From PALG01 sp964495885 (lineage in GTDB: Bacteria > Bacteroidota > Bacteroidia > Flavobacteriales > Flavobacteriaceae): a stretch of 64,000 nucleotides of DNA. The stretch is taken from positions 1 through 64,000 of the forward strand of contig CAZBWO010000019.1 of NCBI GenBank assembly GCA_964495885.1, given 5' to 3'. Position 1 is the first letter of the stretch, and every line of letters begins with the position of its first letter. This document shows, one piece after another, positions 46,297-55,177 of the stretch. The position numbers and the translations under genes are program-made. Below the pieces are notes generated by a model, which ran no database searches, had not been told where the DNA came from, and was given only the letters and a program-made list of their open reading frames with translations.

Positions 46297-46852
46297 GTTC
46301 CTCTGGGCCCTTTTGTTCCTATGCATAGGGACCATGCAAGCACAGACCAATGATGAAGCACTCATTCCCATAGCAGATGCACAAGTACTATATGACAATG
46401 AAGAAAACTACAAAGAATGGCTGCTTGCCCTGGAAACCCCTGGAGTGCAAGTAGAGGGGGACCAAATGAAATTCAACCTGGAAGCACAACGCCTTATAGC
46501 AGATACAAACTATAGGGAAGAAGTGTATCAACGTCCGTATGGGTTCGAGGGCGTAGCAGAAAGTATTCAGCAGTGGCACCTTCAAAAAGCCTTTTGGCAA
46601 ATGATTTCATTGTACCCGGAAAACAAGGAAAAAGTAGTACAATATATTTATGCATATGATGAACTCATTCCCACAGACAAGGTCTTGGCCGCTTCTTTTT
46701 ATACCTATGCATTTTTTGATCCGCAGATTACTGAAATTACCAATGGCAAACCAACCGTGATCCGTCCCGATATTTTTGAGGAACACCTTCGGAATACCAA
46801 TGAAATTATTTCATACATCCAATACCTACGAAAAACCAATCAACAACCATAA
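46274..46852 (+). CDS. Small secreted helical protein of the surface operon
   Basis: 192 residues with signal peptide MKWQPNIKFLWALLFLCIGTMQAQ. The mature part is mostly helical (EAQRLIADTNYREEVYQRP, GVAESIQQWHLQKAFWQMISLYPENKEKVVQYIYAYDELIP). No domain was recognised. Its start lies within the end of fibre-like protein 2, and a terminator follows 32 bases after its stop, so it is the last gene of the operon. It may be a periplasmic assembly factor or chaperone for the fibres; this is guesswork from position. Confidence 0.75.
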   Translation: MKWQPNIKFLWALLFLCIGTMQAQTNDEALIPIADAQVLYDNEENYKEWLLALETPGVQVEGDQMKFNLEAQRLIADTNYREEVYQRPYGFEGVAESIQQWHLQKAFWQMISLYPENKEKVVQYIYAYDELIPTDKVLAASFYTYAFFDPQITEITNGKPTVIRPDIFEEHLRNTNEIISYIQYLRKTNQQP

Positions 46853-46883
46853 TACCCAACAACTAACTAACTACCCTAATTTC

Positions 46884-46914
46884 AAAACCGAAGTGCTTTT
46901 TGCTTCGGTTTTTT
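46884..46914 (+). terminator. Terminator of the surface operon
   Basis: AAAACCGAAG and CTTCGGTTTT form a 10-bp stem around a nine-base loop (TGCTTTTTG), followed by more T. It closes the six-gene unit 34825-46852. Confidence 0.9.
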
Positions 46915-47034
46915 TTCTTCCCTCTATGAAATCATAGATTTTAGTCCGTTTAACTAAAAAATTAACCCGTTCCACTTTTTTATTTGCGTGGCTACCTGTT
47001 CCTTTGGTATATTCATCGTAAAAATGGGGAACAC

Positions 47035-50000
47035 ATGAAAAAAACACTACTCTTTCTTACCATAATTTCAATGTCTTTTACTAGTTGGTCTCAAGCACCT
47101 GCCAATGATGATTGTGCCAACAGAATTACCATTACCGTCGCTACTGGTGGAGCCAATAGTTATTCGGTAGACCTTACCAATGCGACTGAAAGCTTAGATG
47201 CTTCCTGTGAAAACAGTGCCAATGATAACTATGATGCGTGGTATGAATTTACCATGCCGGTCAATGGAAATGTGCATATTACGGGAATACCCAATTCGGT
47301 AACCCGTAGCCTTTTTGATAGTTGTGGAGGAACCGAATTGGCCTGTGGGGGAGATGATGGCTTTTTCTCCAATCTAACAGCAAGTACCACCTATGTTTTA
47401 CGAATTGCAGAACAATTTAATTTCGCCGGAACGGTCAATTTTAATATCGAGGCTTTCGAGGCTGCTGCCAATGATGAGTGTGTAAATCGTACCACCATTA
47501 CCGTTCCAACCGGTGGGGCTGCAAGCTATAGTCTTGATCTAAGAGCTGCTACGGAAAGTCTGGATGCCTCTTGTGAAGTGAGTGGAAATAACAACCTGGA
47601 TGTTTGGTATGAGTTTACCATGCCCGTAGACGGGAATGTACATATTACCGGTATCCCCAGTAATGTCACGCGTACGCTATATGATAGCTGTGGGGGGGTA
47701 GAATTGGTCTGCGGATTGAATAATGGTTTTTTCTTTAATTTAACTTCTGGGGTCACTTATGTATTGCGACTTTCAGAGCGGGACATATTTGCGGGAACGG
47801 TCAATTTTAATATTGAAGCTTTTGCCACACCAACTAATGATGAATGTGTGGGACGATCTACTATAGTTGTGCCAACTGGAGGCCCAGCTACCTATAGTTT
47901 TGATACACGGGCGGCCACCGAGAGTATGGATGCTTCTTGTGAAACCTCTGGAAATAATAACCTTGATATATGGTATGAATTTACCATGCCCGTAAACGGA
48001 AATGTACATATTACGGGAATACCAAATACCATTAATCGCACCCTGTTTGAAAGTTGTGGTGGGGCGGAATTAGTTTGTGGGTATGATGATGGTTTTTTCT
48101 ATAATTTAACTTCAGGAACGACCTATGTCCTGAGAATGGCAGAACGCTCTTTGTTTGCCGGTAGTGTAAATTTCAATATAGAGGCGTTTGCTACTCCAGC
48201 CAATGACGAGTGCGCTGGCAGGACCTCTATTGTGGTACCTACAGGCGGTCCAGCTACTTATAACTTTGATTCCCGTGCTGTTACCGAAAGTTTGGATGGC
48301 TCTTGTGAAAATGCTGCAAATACCAACTTGGATGCATGGTATGAATTTACCATGCCTGTAAATGGGAATGTACGCATCACTGGAATTCCAAATACAGTAT
48401 ACAGAGTACTGTACGATAGCTGTGGAGGCACTGAATTGATTTGTGGTGTTGATGATGGCTTTTTCTTTGGGTTATCGGCTGGGGTCACTTATGTATTGCG
48501 AATGTCTGAACGCTCACTCTTTGCTGGGGTGGTCAATTTCAATATTGAAGCATTTGAAGTAGCCCCTAATGATGAATGTGTGAACCGTACCACCATTACC
48601 GTGCCTACTGCATCTGCAGCTTCCTATAGCTTTGATGCACGCACTGCCACTGAAAGCACCGATGGTTCCTGTGAAACACCTTCCAACACTCATCAGGATG
48701 TTTGGTATGAATTTACCATGCCCGTAAACGGGAATGTGCGTATCACCGGAATTTCCAGTTTCGTCAACAGATCACTCTATGATAGTTGTGGGGGAAGTGA
48801 ATTACTTTGTGAAGTAAATGATGGTTTTTTCTATAATCTTTCTTCTGGGGTTACCTATGTACTACGAATGTCTGAACGTTCGCTCTTTGCAGGACCGGTT
48901 AATTTCAATATACAAGCCTTCGAAACTGCTCCCAATGACGAATGTGCCAATGCAGATATAATAATTCCTGGGGTGGGAACGCCTACGGAAATTAGTTTTG
49001 ACAACCGTGGAGCCACAGAGAGCATGGATGCTTCCTGCGAGACTTCCGGAAATATTAATATGGACGTATGGTACGAATTTGAAATGCCGTTTGATGGGGA
49101 TGTAGAATTTACCTTTGTTAGTTCCAGTACTTACCTTTCCATCTTCGATGCCTGCGGTGGTAGTGAAATAAGTTGTTTTTCGGGGAGTAATACCGCATTC
49201 GGACTTACCGGCGGGGCGACCTATTACCTACGGGCGAGTAGATGGGAGATTTTTGCAGATGCCGATCCATTCTTTATGGAAGCACTGGCGTCTCCATTGC
49301 CTACCTGTACCACTACTACCGAATGGATTGCAGGGGCTTGGAACAATGGAACTCCAGACCTTTCCATGAATGTGATCATCCGTTCCAACTATGATACCGC
49401 AACAGATGGTAGCTTTTCTTGCTGCAGTCTATCCATAAATAGTGGTAACTCACTATTTGTAAGAGGAGGGGATTATGTGGAAGTGGCCTACGATGTGAAT
49501 GTAGTAGGTACGCTTGATATCAACCACGAAGGAAGCTTGGTACAACGCAATGATGCATCAATGGCCGTAAACAATGGAACCATTCGTGTGCGGAAAACCA
49601 CACCATTCCTAAAACCACGTGATTTTATGATCATGGGAAGCCCAATGGATTCTGAAACCCGTGAGGGAGTATACAACAATGCCTTTATTGTATTGGCACA
49701 CCTTACTCCAAATTTTGTCCCTAATGCTGCTGTGGCAGCAACCTTCCCTATGGCAGAAAACTTTGCAGACGACAATAAGGATAACTGGGTACACCATACC
49801 GGCTTGGTGAATGTAGGGGAGGGATACCTCGTACGCCCCCAATCCAGCTATGGTGATGGAAACACCACCTATGACTTACTCTATGACCTAGGAACCCTCA
49901 ATAACGGAATCGTAAATGTGCCGCTCATCTTTAACACCACCCAAAATGATAGTCCGAATATCCTTGGAAACCCTTATGCTTCTGCAATATCGGCCAATGA

Positions 50001-50982
50001 CTTTATCAACGCCAACCCAGAAGTGGATGCGCTGTATTTTTGGGAACACCTTACACCTCCCAGTCCGTCCATACCAGGGGCATACTCTATGAACTTTAGT
50101 ATGGAAGACATCTCTATGTATAATCTTATGGGCGGAGTGGCCGCTGCTTCAGATCCTTCAGGAACCAATACCATCCCTAACGGATACATTGCTTCGGCAC
50201 AAGGGTTCGGGGTAAAAGCAACGGCTGCAGGAACTGCCGTATTCAACAATAGCATGCGTAGGTTAGGCAATAACAATACCTTGAGAACGCCTTCCGAAGA
50301 ACGCAATAGAATATGGCTGCAAGTAGAGAATACAGAATATGAACTGCAATCTACTACCTTGATCGGATTTATGGAAGGGGCCAGCAATGGCTTGGATGCT
50401 GGTTATGACAGTAAACGCCTTGCTACGGTGGTATCCTTGTTCTCCCTTACGGAAGACGGGGAGGAGCTAGGAATCCAATCTTTGGGAAGCTTTAATACAG
50501 ATCGAAAAGTAACCCTAGGCTTTAGTACCTTAGTGGAAACCGAAACATCCTACACTATTTCCTTGACGGAATGGGAGGGAAGTGCCATTGAAACTGCCGA
50601 AATCTATCTATACGATGCCCTCACACAGGAATTGGTACGTTTAGATCAAGACGACTATACCTTCACTTCAGGAAAGGCTACAATGACCAACCGATTTACA
50701 GTATTATTCCGGGCACCCACCTTGAATGTGACCGACACTACAACGGCTTCATTCCAATGGTTCCCCAATCCGTCTGAAGGGACCGTCACTGTGTTCAATT
50801 ACAATCATATGCAATTGAATAAGGTGTTAGTATATAATACATTAGGTCAATTGGTTTCAACTAAAATACTAAGTAATGGGGTGACGCAGCAATTGGACTT
50901 CAGTGCCCTACAAAACGGACTCTACTTCCTGCAATGGGAGACAGGGCAGGGGACGTTTACAGACCGACTCATACTTAAATAA
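47035..50982 (+). CDS. T9SS protein with six exact 366-bp repeats (PPC-like)
   Basis: 1315 residues from ATG at 47035, which gives a good signal peptide (ending SWSQ); a GTG 17 codons upstream would bury it. Six copies of a 122-residue domain begin at NDDCANRITITV and later NDECVNRTTITV, each with DAWYEFTMPVNGNVHITGIP, LFDSCGGTELACG and TYVLRIAEQ..FAGTVNFNIEAF. They resemble bacterial pre-peptidase C-terminal (PPC) beta-sandwiches and each has several Cys. Copies start at 47101, 47467, 47833, 48199, 48565 and 48931, exactly 366 bases apart. After them come a beta-rich region with CSLSINSGNSLFV, a long T9SS-associated segment with GSPMDSETREGVYN, and a T9SS type A sorting domain (WFPNPSEGTVTVFN). 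It is followed by its own terminator and probably has its own promoter. Confidence 0.87.
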   Translation: MKKTLLFLTIISMSFTSWSQAPANDDCANRITITVATGGANSYSVDLTNATESLDASCENSANDNYDAWYEFTMPVNGNVHITGIPNSVTRSLFDSCGGTELACGGDDGFFSNLTASTTYVLRIAEQFNFAGTVNFNIEAFEAAANDECVNRTTITVPTGGAASYSLDLRAATESLDASCEVSGNNNLDVWYEFTMPVDGNVHITGIPSNVTRTLYDSCGGVELVCGLNNGFFFNLTSGVTYVLRLSERDIFAGTVNFNIEAFATPTNDECVGRSTIVVPTGGPATYSFDTRAATESMDASCETSGNNNLDIWYEFTMPVNGNVHITGIPNTINRTLFESCGGAELVCGYDDGFFYNLTSGTTYVLRMAERSLFAGSVNFNIEAFATPANDECAGRTSIVVPTGGPATYNFDSRAVTESLDGSCENAANTNLDAWYEFTMPVNGNVRITGIPNTVYRVLYDSCGGTELICGVDDGFFFGLSAGVTYVLRMSERSLFAGVVNFNIEAFEVAPNDECVNRTTITVPTASAASYSFDARTATESTDGSCETPSNTHQDVWYEFTMPVNGNVRITGISSFVNRSLYDSCGGSELLCEVNDGFFYNLSSGVTYVLRMSERSLFAGPVNFNIQAFETAPNDECANADIIIPGVGTPTEISFDNRGATESMDASCETSGNINMDVWYEFEMPFDGDVEFTFVSSSTYLSIFDACGGSEISCFSGSNTAFGLTGGATYYLRASRWEIFADADPFFMEALASPLPTCTTTTEWIAGAWNNGTPDLSMNVIIRSNYDTATDGSFSCCSLSINSGNSLFVRGGDYVEVAYDVNVVGTLDINHEGSLVQRNDASMAVNNGTIRVRKTTPFLKPRDFMIMGSPMDSETREGVYNNAFIVLAHLTPNFVPNAAVAATFPMAENFADDNKDNWVHHTGLVNVGEGYLVRPQSSYGDGNTTYDLLYDLGTLNNGIVNVPLIFNTTQNDSPNILGNPYASAISANDFINANPEVDALYFWEHLTPPSPSIPGAYSMNFSMEDISMYNLMGGVAAASDPSGTNTIPNGYIASAQGFGVKATAAGTAVFNNSMRRLGNNNTLRTPSEERNRIWLQVENTEYELQSTTLIGFMEGASNGLDAGYDSKRLATVVSLFSLTEDGEELGIQSLGSFNTDRKVTLGFSTLVETETSYTISLTEWEGSAIETAEIYLYDALTQELVRLDQDDYTFTSGKATMTNRFTVLFRAPTLNVTDTTTASFQWFPNPSEGTVTVFNYNHMQLNKVLVYNTLGQLVSTKILSNGVTQQLDFSALQNGLYFLQWETGQGTFTDRLILK

Positions 50983-51005
50983 TCAACTCACTAACCAATT
51001 ATAAT

Positions 51006-51038
51006 AAAAGCCGAAGCGTTTATTGCTTCGGCTTTTTT
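51006..51038 (+). terminator. Terminator after the 47035-50982 gene
   Basis: A 12-bp stem AAAAGCCGAAGC / GCTTCGGCTTTT with a short loop is followed by T. It also faces the stop of the convergent alpha/beta hydrolase gene and can serve both strands. Confidence 0.9.
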
Positions 51039-51057
51039 CGTGGGGAGTTGGGGAATA

Positions 51058-51888
51058 TTACTCAGCTAGGTATTCCAATAAAAGATCATTAAGTTCTTTC
51101 TTATGGGTTAGATTCAATCCGTGCGGGCCATCTTTAATCACTTCATAACGATTATTGGGGATCCCTTCCGCAGCTAAATCACCAGAAGTAGCCTTCGGTA
51201 CGATATTGTCTGCATCGCCATGCACAATTAAACAAGGTACATCTACATTTCGCAATTCCTTTCTGAAATCGGCCGTAGACCAAGCTAGCGCTGCTTGAAT
51301 GGTTGCTCGAGGTGAAGCCATACTGGCAATGTTCCAATCGTATTGCAATTGCGCTTCACTAATACGGTCCTGTAATTCGGGGTAGTTGTAGAAATTCTTA
51401 TGGAACCCCTTCAGGAAATTTACCCTATCATTTTGCAATGCATTTTTAATATCTGTCAAGGCTTCCTGTGGAACACCATTAGGATTATCCTCTTTTTCAG
51501 TTACCAAAGGAATGATAGAGCTTATCAATGCTACTTTATGAAGATTTTCCGTTCCGTATTTGGTACAATAGCGAACAACTTCACCACCACCCATGGAGAA
51601 TCCTACTAAGGTCACGTCCTTTAATTCCAGCTGCGTGATAATTTCGTTTAGGTCTTCTGCAAAGGTATCGTAGTCATAGCCTTCCCAAGGAGCATCAGAA
51701 TGACCAAATCCTCTTCTATCATAGGCGATACATCGGTATCCTGCTTCAACAATGGCCCAAATTTGCTGTTCCCAGGCACGGTGGGAGAGGGGCCATCCGT
51801 GGATTAGAATCACCGGCTTTCCGTGACCGTAGTCTTTGAAATAGAGGTCTACTAATTGATCTTTTCGTTTATTCGTTAAAAATGGCAT
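51058..51888 (-). CDS. Alpha/beta hydrolase, non-haem chloroperoxidase-like
   Basis: 276 residues. The fold is clear: oxyanion segment VILIHGWPLSHRAW, nucleophile Ser in VGFSMGGGEVVRY, acidic residue in VHGDADNIVP, and His in KDGPHGLNLTH. Relatives are cofactor-free perhydrolases or esterases; no substrate can be given. It has no signal peptide. A terminator for the upstream gene lies about 45 bases before its start, so it is transcribed on its own. Confidence 0.92.
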   Translation of the reverse strand: MPFLTNKRKDQLVDLYFKDYGHGKPVILIHGWPLSHRAWEQQIWAIVEAGYRCIAYDRRGFGHSDAPWEGYDYDTFAEDLNEIITQLELKDVTLVGFSMGGGEVVRYCTKYGTENLHKVALISSIIPLVTEKEDNPNGVPQEALTDIKNALQNDRVNFLKGFHKNFYNYPELQDRISEAQLQYDWNIASMASPRATIQAALAWSTADFRKELRNVDVPCLIVHGDADNIVPKATSGDLAAEGIPNNRYEVIKDGPHGLNLTHKKELNDLLLEYLAE

Positions 51889-51929
51889 GGTATAATTTCT
51901 TTTTTTGATTCATCATAAGATACAATACC

Positions 51930-51954
51930 AAAAAGGCTTCCACGAAGGAAGCCT
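51930..51954 (-). terminator. Terminator of the hpf/ArsC-like operon
   Basis: On the minus strand AGGCTTCC and GGAAGCCT form an 8-bp stem, followed by TTTTTGG. It lies between the ArsC-like gene and the alpha/beta hydrolase gene. Confidence 0.8.
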
Positions 51955-51996
51955 ATTAATCTTTTATAAAGGGAATGATAAAGTTTTGTGAAAACC

Positions 51997-52443
51997 CTAG
52001 CTACTTACGTCATCGGGAGTGGATGGTTCTTCCGTATAGGGTGTTTTTTCAATACCGGCACTATCTACGCCAAAAAAGGACAGGACTTCGGTGGGATTGG
52101 CCACTTGTTTCATTTCCTCCCCATTAATGACAATAGGATGGGTAAGTACCTGCGGTTGGTGTTCCAACACTTTCACCCAGTCATCGGTACTAAAATCATT
52201 GGCATCCTTTCCTTTTTCAATAGATTCCGTATCTACCAATTCCCCAAGGTTCTTTCCAAGGGTATCTGCAATAGCTGCCCACTGGGATCCCGTAAGGGGA
52301 GCCTCATCTATATTCCGGGCGTCAATTTTCTTTCGGCTTCCCTGTAAATAGGCAAGGGCGTGTTTGCCTACCCGTGTTTGGGCACTGTAGATAAGGGTGA
52401 GTTGTTTGTCGTCTGTGGCTAGTTTCGGCATATCATCTTCCAT
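51997..52443 (-). CDS. ArsC/Spx-like thioredoxin-fold protein lacking the active cysteine
   Basis: 148 residues. It resembles the arsenate reductase/YffB family: LTLIYSAQTRVGKHALAYLQ at the place of the usual C-x4-C-type catalytic loop, and late PIVINGEEMKQVANPTEVLSFF matching the family's PIVV..G-x-P-E segment. However, the loop has Ser-Ala instead of Cys, so it cannot be a normal arsenate reductase. It may be a regulatory or binding relative such as Spx. It follows hpf by 5 bases and ends in an acidic tail (TEEPSTPDDVSS). Confidence 0.82.
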   Translation of the reverse strand: MEDDMPKLATDDKQLTLIYSAQTRVGKHALAYLQGSRKKIDARNIDEAPLTGSQWAAIADTLGKNLGELVDTESIEKGKDANDFSTDDWVKVLEHQPQVLTHPIVINGEEMKQVANPTEVLSFFGVDSAGIEKTPYTEEPSTPDDVSS

Positions 52444-52448
52444 AAAAA

Positions 52449-52760
52449 TTATTTTTGCAAGGGGTGTTGCATTTTTTCCTTTTTCTTTTTCAGTTGGCGT
52501 TCAATATCATTCACCGCTGTTTTAATGGCGTGTTCAAAGCTGTCCTTATTTGCCTTAGCGACTAGAGAAGTTCCCGGTACATTCATCCGTATGACACAGT
52601 GAAAACCAGTAGTGTCACTGGAGGTATTCTCTTTTTTGAAGTAAATATCGGTGGCTACAATGAAATCGTATTTATTGGCCAAGGCATCTACTTTTTTACC
52701 TGCCAAGGACTCTAATCGCATGCTGGCAGCAACGTCAACATATTCAAAGTTTATTTCCAT
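52449..52760 (-). CDS. hpf: Ribosome hibernation factor, HPF/RaiA family (short form)
   Basis: 103 residues. The beta-alpha-beta-beta-beta-alpha fold is visible: INFEYVDVAASMRLESLAGKKVDALANKY, then DIYFKKE, HCVIRMNVPGTSLVAKANKDSFEHAIKTAV. A basic C-terminal tail (RQLKKKKEKMQHPLQK) may contact rRNA. It binds the 30S decoding region and holds ribosomes inactive under starvation. No long-form dimerisation domain is present. A TAACTTTA box 32 bases upstream of its start is a weak promoter candidate. Confidence 0.9.
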   Translation of the reverse strand: MEINFEYVDVAASMRLESLAGKKVDALANKYDFIVATDIYFKKENTSSDTTGFHCVIRMNVPGTSLVAKANKDSFEHAIKTAVNDIERQLKKKKEKMQHPLQK

Positions 52761-52918
52761 AGTTCTGCTGTTTTTTAGTTTACTTATAAAGTTACAATAC
52801 TTTTCAAACCTTCCCTATAATTTAATATTTCTTTGTGATGCTTCCACCGTGATCTGTTAAATGTTTTTAAAAGGGGAGGAGTGTTTTCACAAAGCTTCTT
52901 ATTTTAAAAGAAAAAAGC

Positions 52919-53527
52919 ATGACAACATCTACAAAAACTAAAAAACACACCCCAACAGCACATGACATCCATCCTTTAATCAAATCCCGTTGGAGTCCGC
53001 GTGCCTTCAGCACCACACCGCTTACCGAAAAGGAAATGCACGTCCTTCTGGAAGCGGGGAGATGGGCCGCCAGTAGCAACAACCTACAACCATGGCGCAT
53101 CATCTGGGGACTCAAGGGCACCGAAACCTATGACCGTATTTTTAACTGTCTAGGCGATTTCAATAAAAGCTGGGTCAAACACAGCACTCAGGCGTTATGG
53201 CTGGGCTGTATTAAAAAGGACATGGCCAACGGGGAGAAGGAGAATTTCCACGCCTTGCATGATTTAGGATTGTTTATGGGCAACGTAAGTATGCAGGCCG
53301 AAAGCATGGGCATTGCCCTGCACCAAATGGCAGGAATCAAATTCAATGACGCCCGAAAGGAATTCAACTTCCCCGATAATTACCACGTGGCCACCGCCAT
53401 TGCTTTTGGGTACCATGGCGGGGATGCAGAGGGGCTTCCGTCCGATTTAAAGGAACAGGAACTGCAGGAAGAACGGAAACGCAAGCCGCAATCCGATTTC
53501 GCTTTTAATGGCGATTTTCAGAAATAA
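52919..53527 (+). CDS. Nitroreductase-family FMN protein
   Basis: 202 residues. The N-terminus has the FMN-binding RSPRAF-like motif (KSRWSPRAFSTTPLTEKE) and AGRWAASSNNLQPWRII; the centre has ALHDLGLFMGNVSMQAESMGI, and the end YHVATAIAFGYHG. These match the NfsB/NAD(P)H nitroreductase fold that works as an FMN dimer. The physiological substrate is unknown. It is divergent from hpf; the gap has an AAGGGGAGGAG stretch near 52870, but no clear -7 box. Confidence 0.92.
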   Translation: MTTSTKTKKHTPTAHDIHPLIKSRWSPRAFSTTPLTEKEMHVLLEAGRWAASSNNLQPWRIIWGLKGTETYDRIFNCLGDFNKSWVKHSTQALWLGCIKKDMANGEKENFHALHDLGLFMGNVSMQAESMGIALHQMAGIKFNDARKEFNFPDNYHVATAIAFGYHGGDAEGLPSDLKEQELQEERKRKPQSDFAFNGDFQK

Positions 53528-53566
53528 TAGCGTATTTTTATAGCAAACAACCTAATCTACACCACC

Positions 53567-54025
53567 ATGAAAAAAACCATCATCCTAGGGCTATGTAGCC
53601 TTCTGTTTATGGGCAGCAGCTGTAAGGAAACCATCCAGCAGGAAGCCGCCGGGGAACTCATTGAAACCGTTGGGGAACCAGAATTGGTTTCCGAAGTCTG
53701 TTTAGGACCCTTCGCACATAATGTCTATATCTGGCTCAACCAACCGCAGAACATGCTGCAACGCAAGGAATTCCTTAAAAACCTACGGAAATTAGCAGAG
53801 GAATCAGAATACATCCAAACCTACCATATAGGGGAAGTCTTTAAAAGCGAGCGCGATGTAGTGGATGATAGTTTTACCTTTAGCTGGGTAGTGACCTTTG
53901 CCAGTATCGAAGACCAGGAAGCCTATCAAACAGAGCCTGCCCACTTGGAATTCATTGAAACGACCTCCAAACTTTGGAAGAAAGTATTGGTGTACGATAG
54001 CTACGTATACGATTGGGATTCCTAA
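53567..54025 (+). CDS. Dabb-domain lipoprotein
   Basis: 152 residues. The lipobox is MGSSC, so the protein is a lipoprotein. The mature part matches the stress-responsive A/B barrel (Dabb): FAHNVYIWL, ESEYIQTYHIGEVFKSERDVVDDSFTFSW, EAYQTEPAHLEFIETT..WKKVLVYDSY. The family forms small ferredoxin-like dimers with no known enzymatic role in most bacteria. The gene is 39 bases after the nitroreductase gene and 44 before the DUF4251 gene, so they may be co-transcribed. Confidence 0.85.
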   Translation: MKKTIILGLCSLLFMGSSCKETIQQEAAGELIETVGEPELVSEVCLGPFAHNVYIWLNQPQNMLQRKEFLKNLRKLAEESEYIQTYHIGEVFKSERDVVDDSFTFSWVVTFASIEDQEAYQTEPAHLEFIETTSKLWKKVLVYDSYVYDWDS

Positions 54026-54069
54026 TAGGGAAGGAGGTACGGTTTTTGTGTATTATATTGAAAAAGATC

Positions 54070-54615
54070 ATGAAAACAATTGCATACATACTCATTCCAC
54101 TTCTGTTTCTAACAGCTTGTAAAACAGCCCAAAAGGCAACACCAGAGCAGGCCGCGGCCACCAAGGCATTGGTGACGGAAGGCAACTACGAAATCACTTT
54201 CAGTAGGGCCAATCCCTTAAACACCAGTGAAATGGCACAGTTAAGTAGCGCCAATTTATTACCAATGGACAGCAGGGCGGGGCAGATCAATTTGGTGGGT
54301 ACCACCAATTACATCAAAAAGCACAACGATAGCCTACAAGTATATCTGCCGTATTATGGTACCCGACAAATAGGTTCCAGTATGAACGATAACAATGCGG
54401 CCATTGAGTTTGAAGGCATCCCCGAAACCTACGAAGTCACCTATGATGAAGCCAAACAACGCTCCACGGTAAAAGTAGTCTTCAAGGAACGCAGCGAGCA
54501 ATACAACCTATGGCTCACCGTAGAGGCCAATCAGCGCGTACATGCACGGGTGAACAGTACCCAGCGTACCGCCATTGGCTATCGAGGGGAACTTTCCCCA
54601 AGCAGTAAGGACTAA
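54070..54615 (+). CDS. DUF4251-domain lipoprotein
   Basis: 181 residues from ATG at 54070, which opens the lipoprotein signal MKTIAYILIPLLFLTAC; the frame extends upstream to 54013 but those residues make no signal. The mature part has the DUF4251 pattern: GNYEITFSRANPLNTS, DSLQVYLPYYGTRQIGSS, ERSEQYNLWLTVEANQR. Function unknown, found mainly in Bacteroidota. Last gene before the repeat-rich AT-rich island. Confidence 0.85.
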   Translation: MKTIAYILIPLLFLTACKTAQKATPEQAAATKALVTEGNYEITFSRANPLNTSEMAQLSSANLLPMDSRAGQINLVGTTNYIKKHNDSLQVYLPYYGTRQIGSSMNDNNAAIEFEGIPETYEVTYDEAKQRSTVKVVFKERSEQYNLWLTVEANQRVHARVNSTQRTAIGYRGELSPSSKD

Positions 54616-54630
54616 TTGGATAAAGAATTG

Positions 54631-54668
54631 TCATTCAGAACCCCAACAAGGTTGGGGTGAAGAATCTC
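54631..54668. repeat. Dispersed REP-like hairpin (TCATTCnGA..GAATCTC type)
   Basis: TCATTCAGA, then an 8-bp stem ACCCCAAC-AAG-GTTGGGGT (54640-54658), then GAAGAATCTC. This border pattern (TCATTC..hairpin..GAATCTC) is shared by dispersed repeats of many bacteria. It begins 15 bases after the DUF4251 stop, with no T run after it, so it is not a normal terminator. Confidence 0.6.
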
Positions 54669-54731
54669 TTTTCACGAAACCCTCATCAGTTAAAGCTGGA
54701 AGTTCTAAAAAAAGAGTCAAGAATCAGGATA

Positions 54732-54816
54732 GAACATCCCTCCCAAACCCTCCCTTCCAAGGGAGGGCTTAGTTATTACTTGCCCCTTTGAAGGGGAATC
54801 GAGGGGGATGTTTTCT
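54732..54816. repeat. Imperfect inverted-repeat element (AGAACATCCC ends)
   Basis: AGAACATCCC at the left is matched by GGGATGTTTTCT at the right. Inside are two hairpins: CCCTCCCTT/AAGGGAGGG and CCCCTTTGAAGGGG. No open reading frame. It resembles a MITE- or REP-type non-autonomous repeat of flavobacterial genomes; other copies in the genome cannot be checked here. Confidence 0.5.
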
Positions 54817-54914
54817 ATAACTTCTCAAACCAATCCTATTCGGGCAACGCCCGAAAGCATTGGCCCTCAGAATGGCTTCCGTAACGTATTGTTTTTTTAA
54901 TCACTTTTCCTTTT

Positions 54915-55112
54915 AAACTATAGTCCGTGCGAAGCACGGCAGCTCTTCGGTGCAGAATATGTGAAGTGAGTGAGGAGATTCAGTTGTCCCGAGTATTCGG
55001 GACAACGCCGAAGGAACGAACGGTTTTTGCCATAGGCAAAAAATTCCTCAGCGAAGTTCCCTTTTCTTTTGGTTCGTTTTCTTTTGGGAAGGACAAATGC
55101 GAAGCATTCATG
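54915..55112. repeat. Cluster of four short hairpins including two GCGAAGC mini-hairpins
   Basis: In order: CCGTGCGAAGCACGG (54925-54939), a 10-bp stem with GTCCCGA/TCGGGAC (54983-55006), TTTTTGCC-ATA-GGCAAAAA (55024-55042), and AATGCGAAGCATT (55096-55108). Two contain d(GCGAAGC), known as an unusually stable DNA mini-hairpin. The stretch also has TTCTTTTGGTTCGTTTTCTTT-like runs. No credible gene overlaps it. Confidence 0.6.
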
Positions 55113-55177
55113 AATTCCTCTAAGACAATATATAAGAATGAATAAAAGAAAATGAACATATAAAATAATAATACCTT

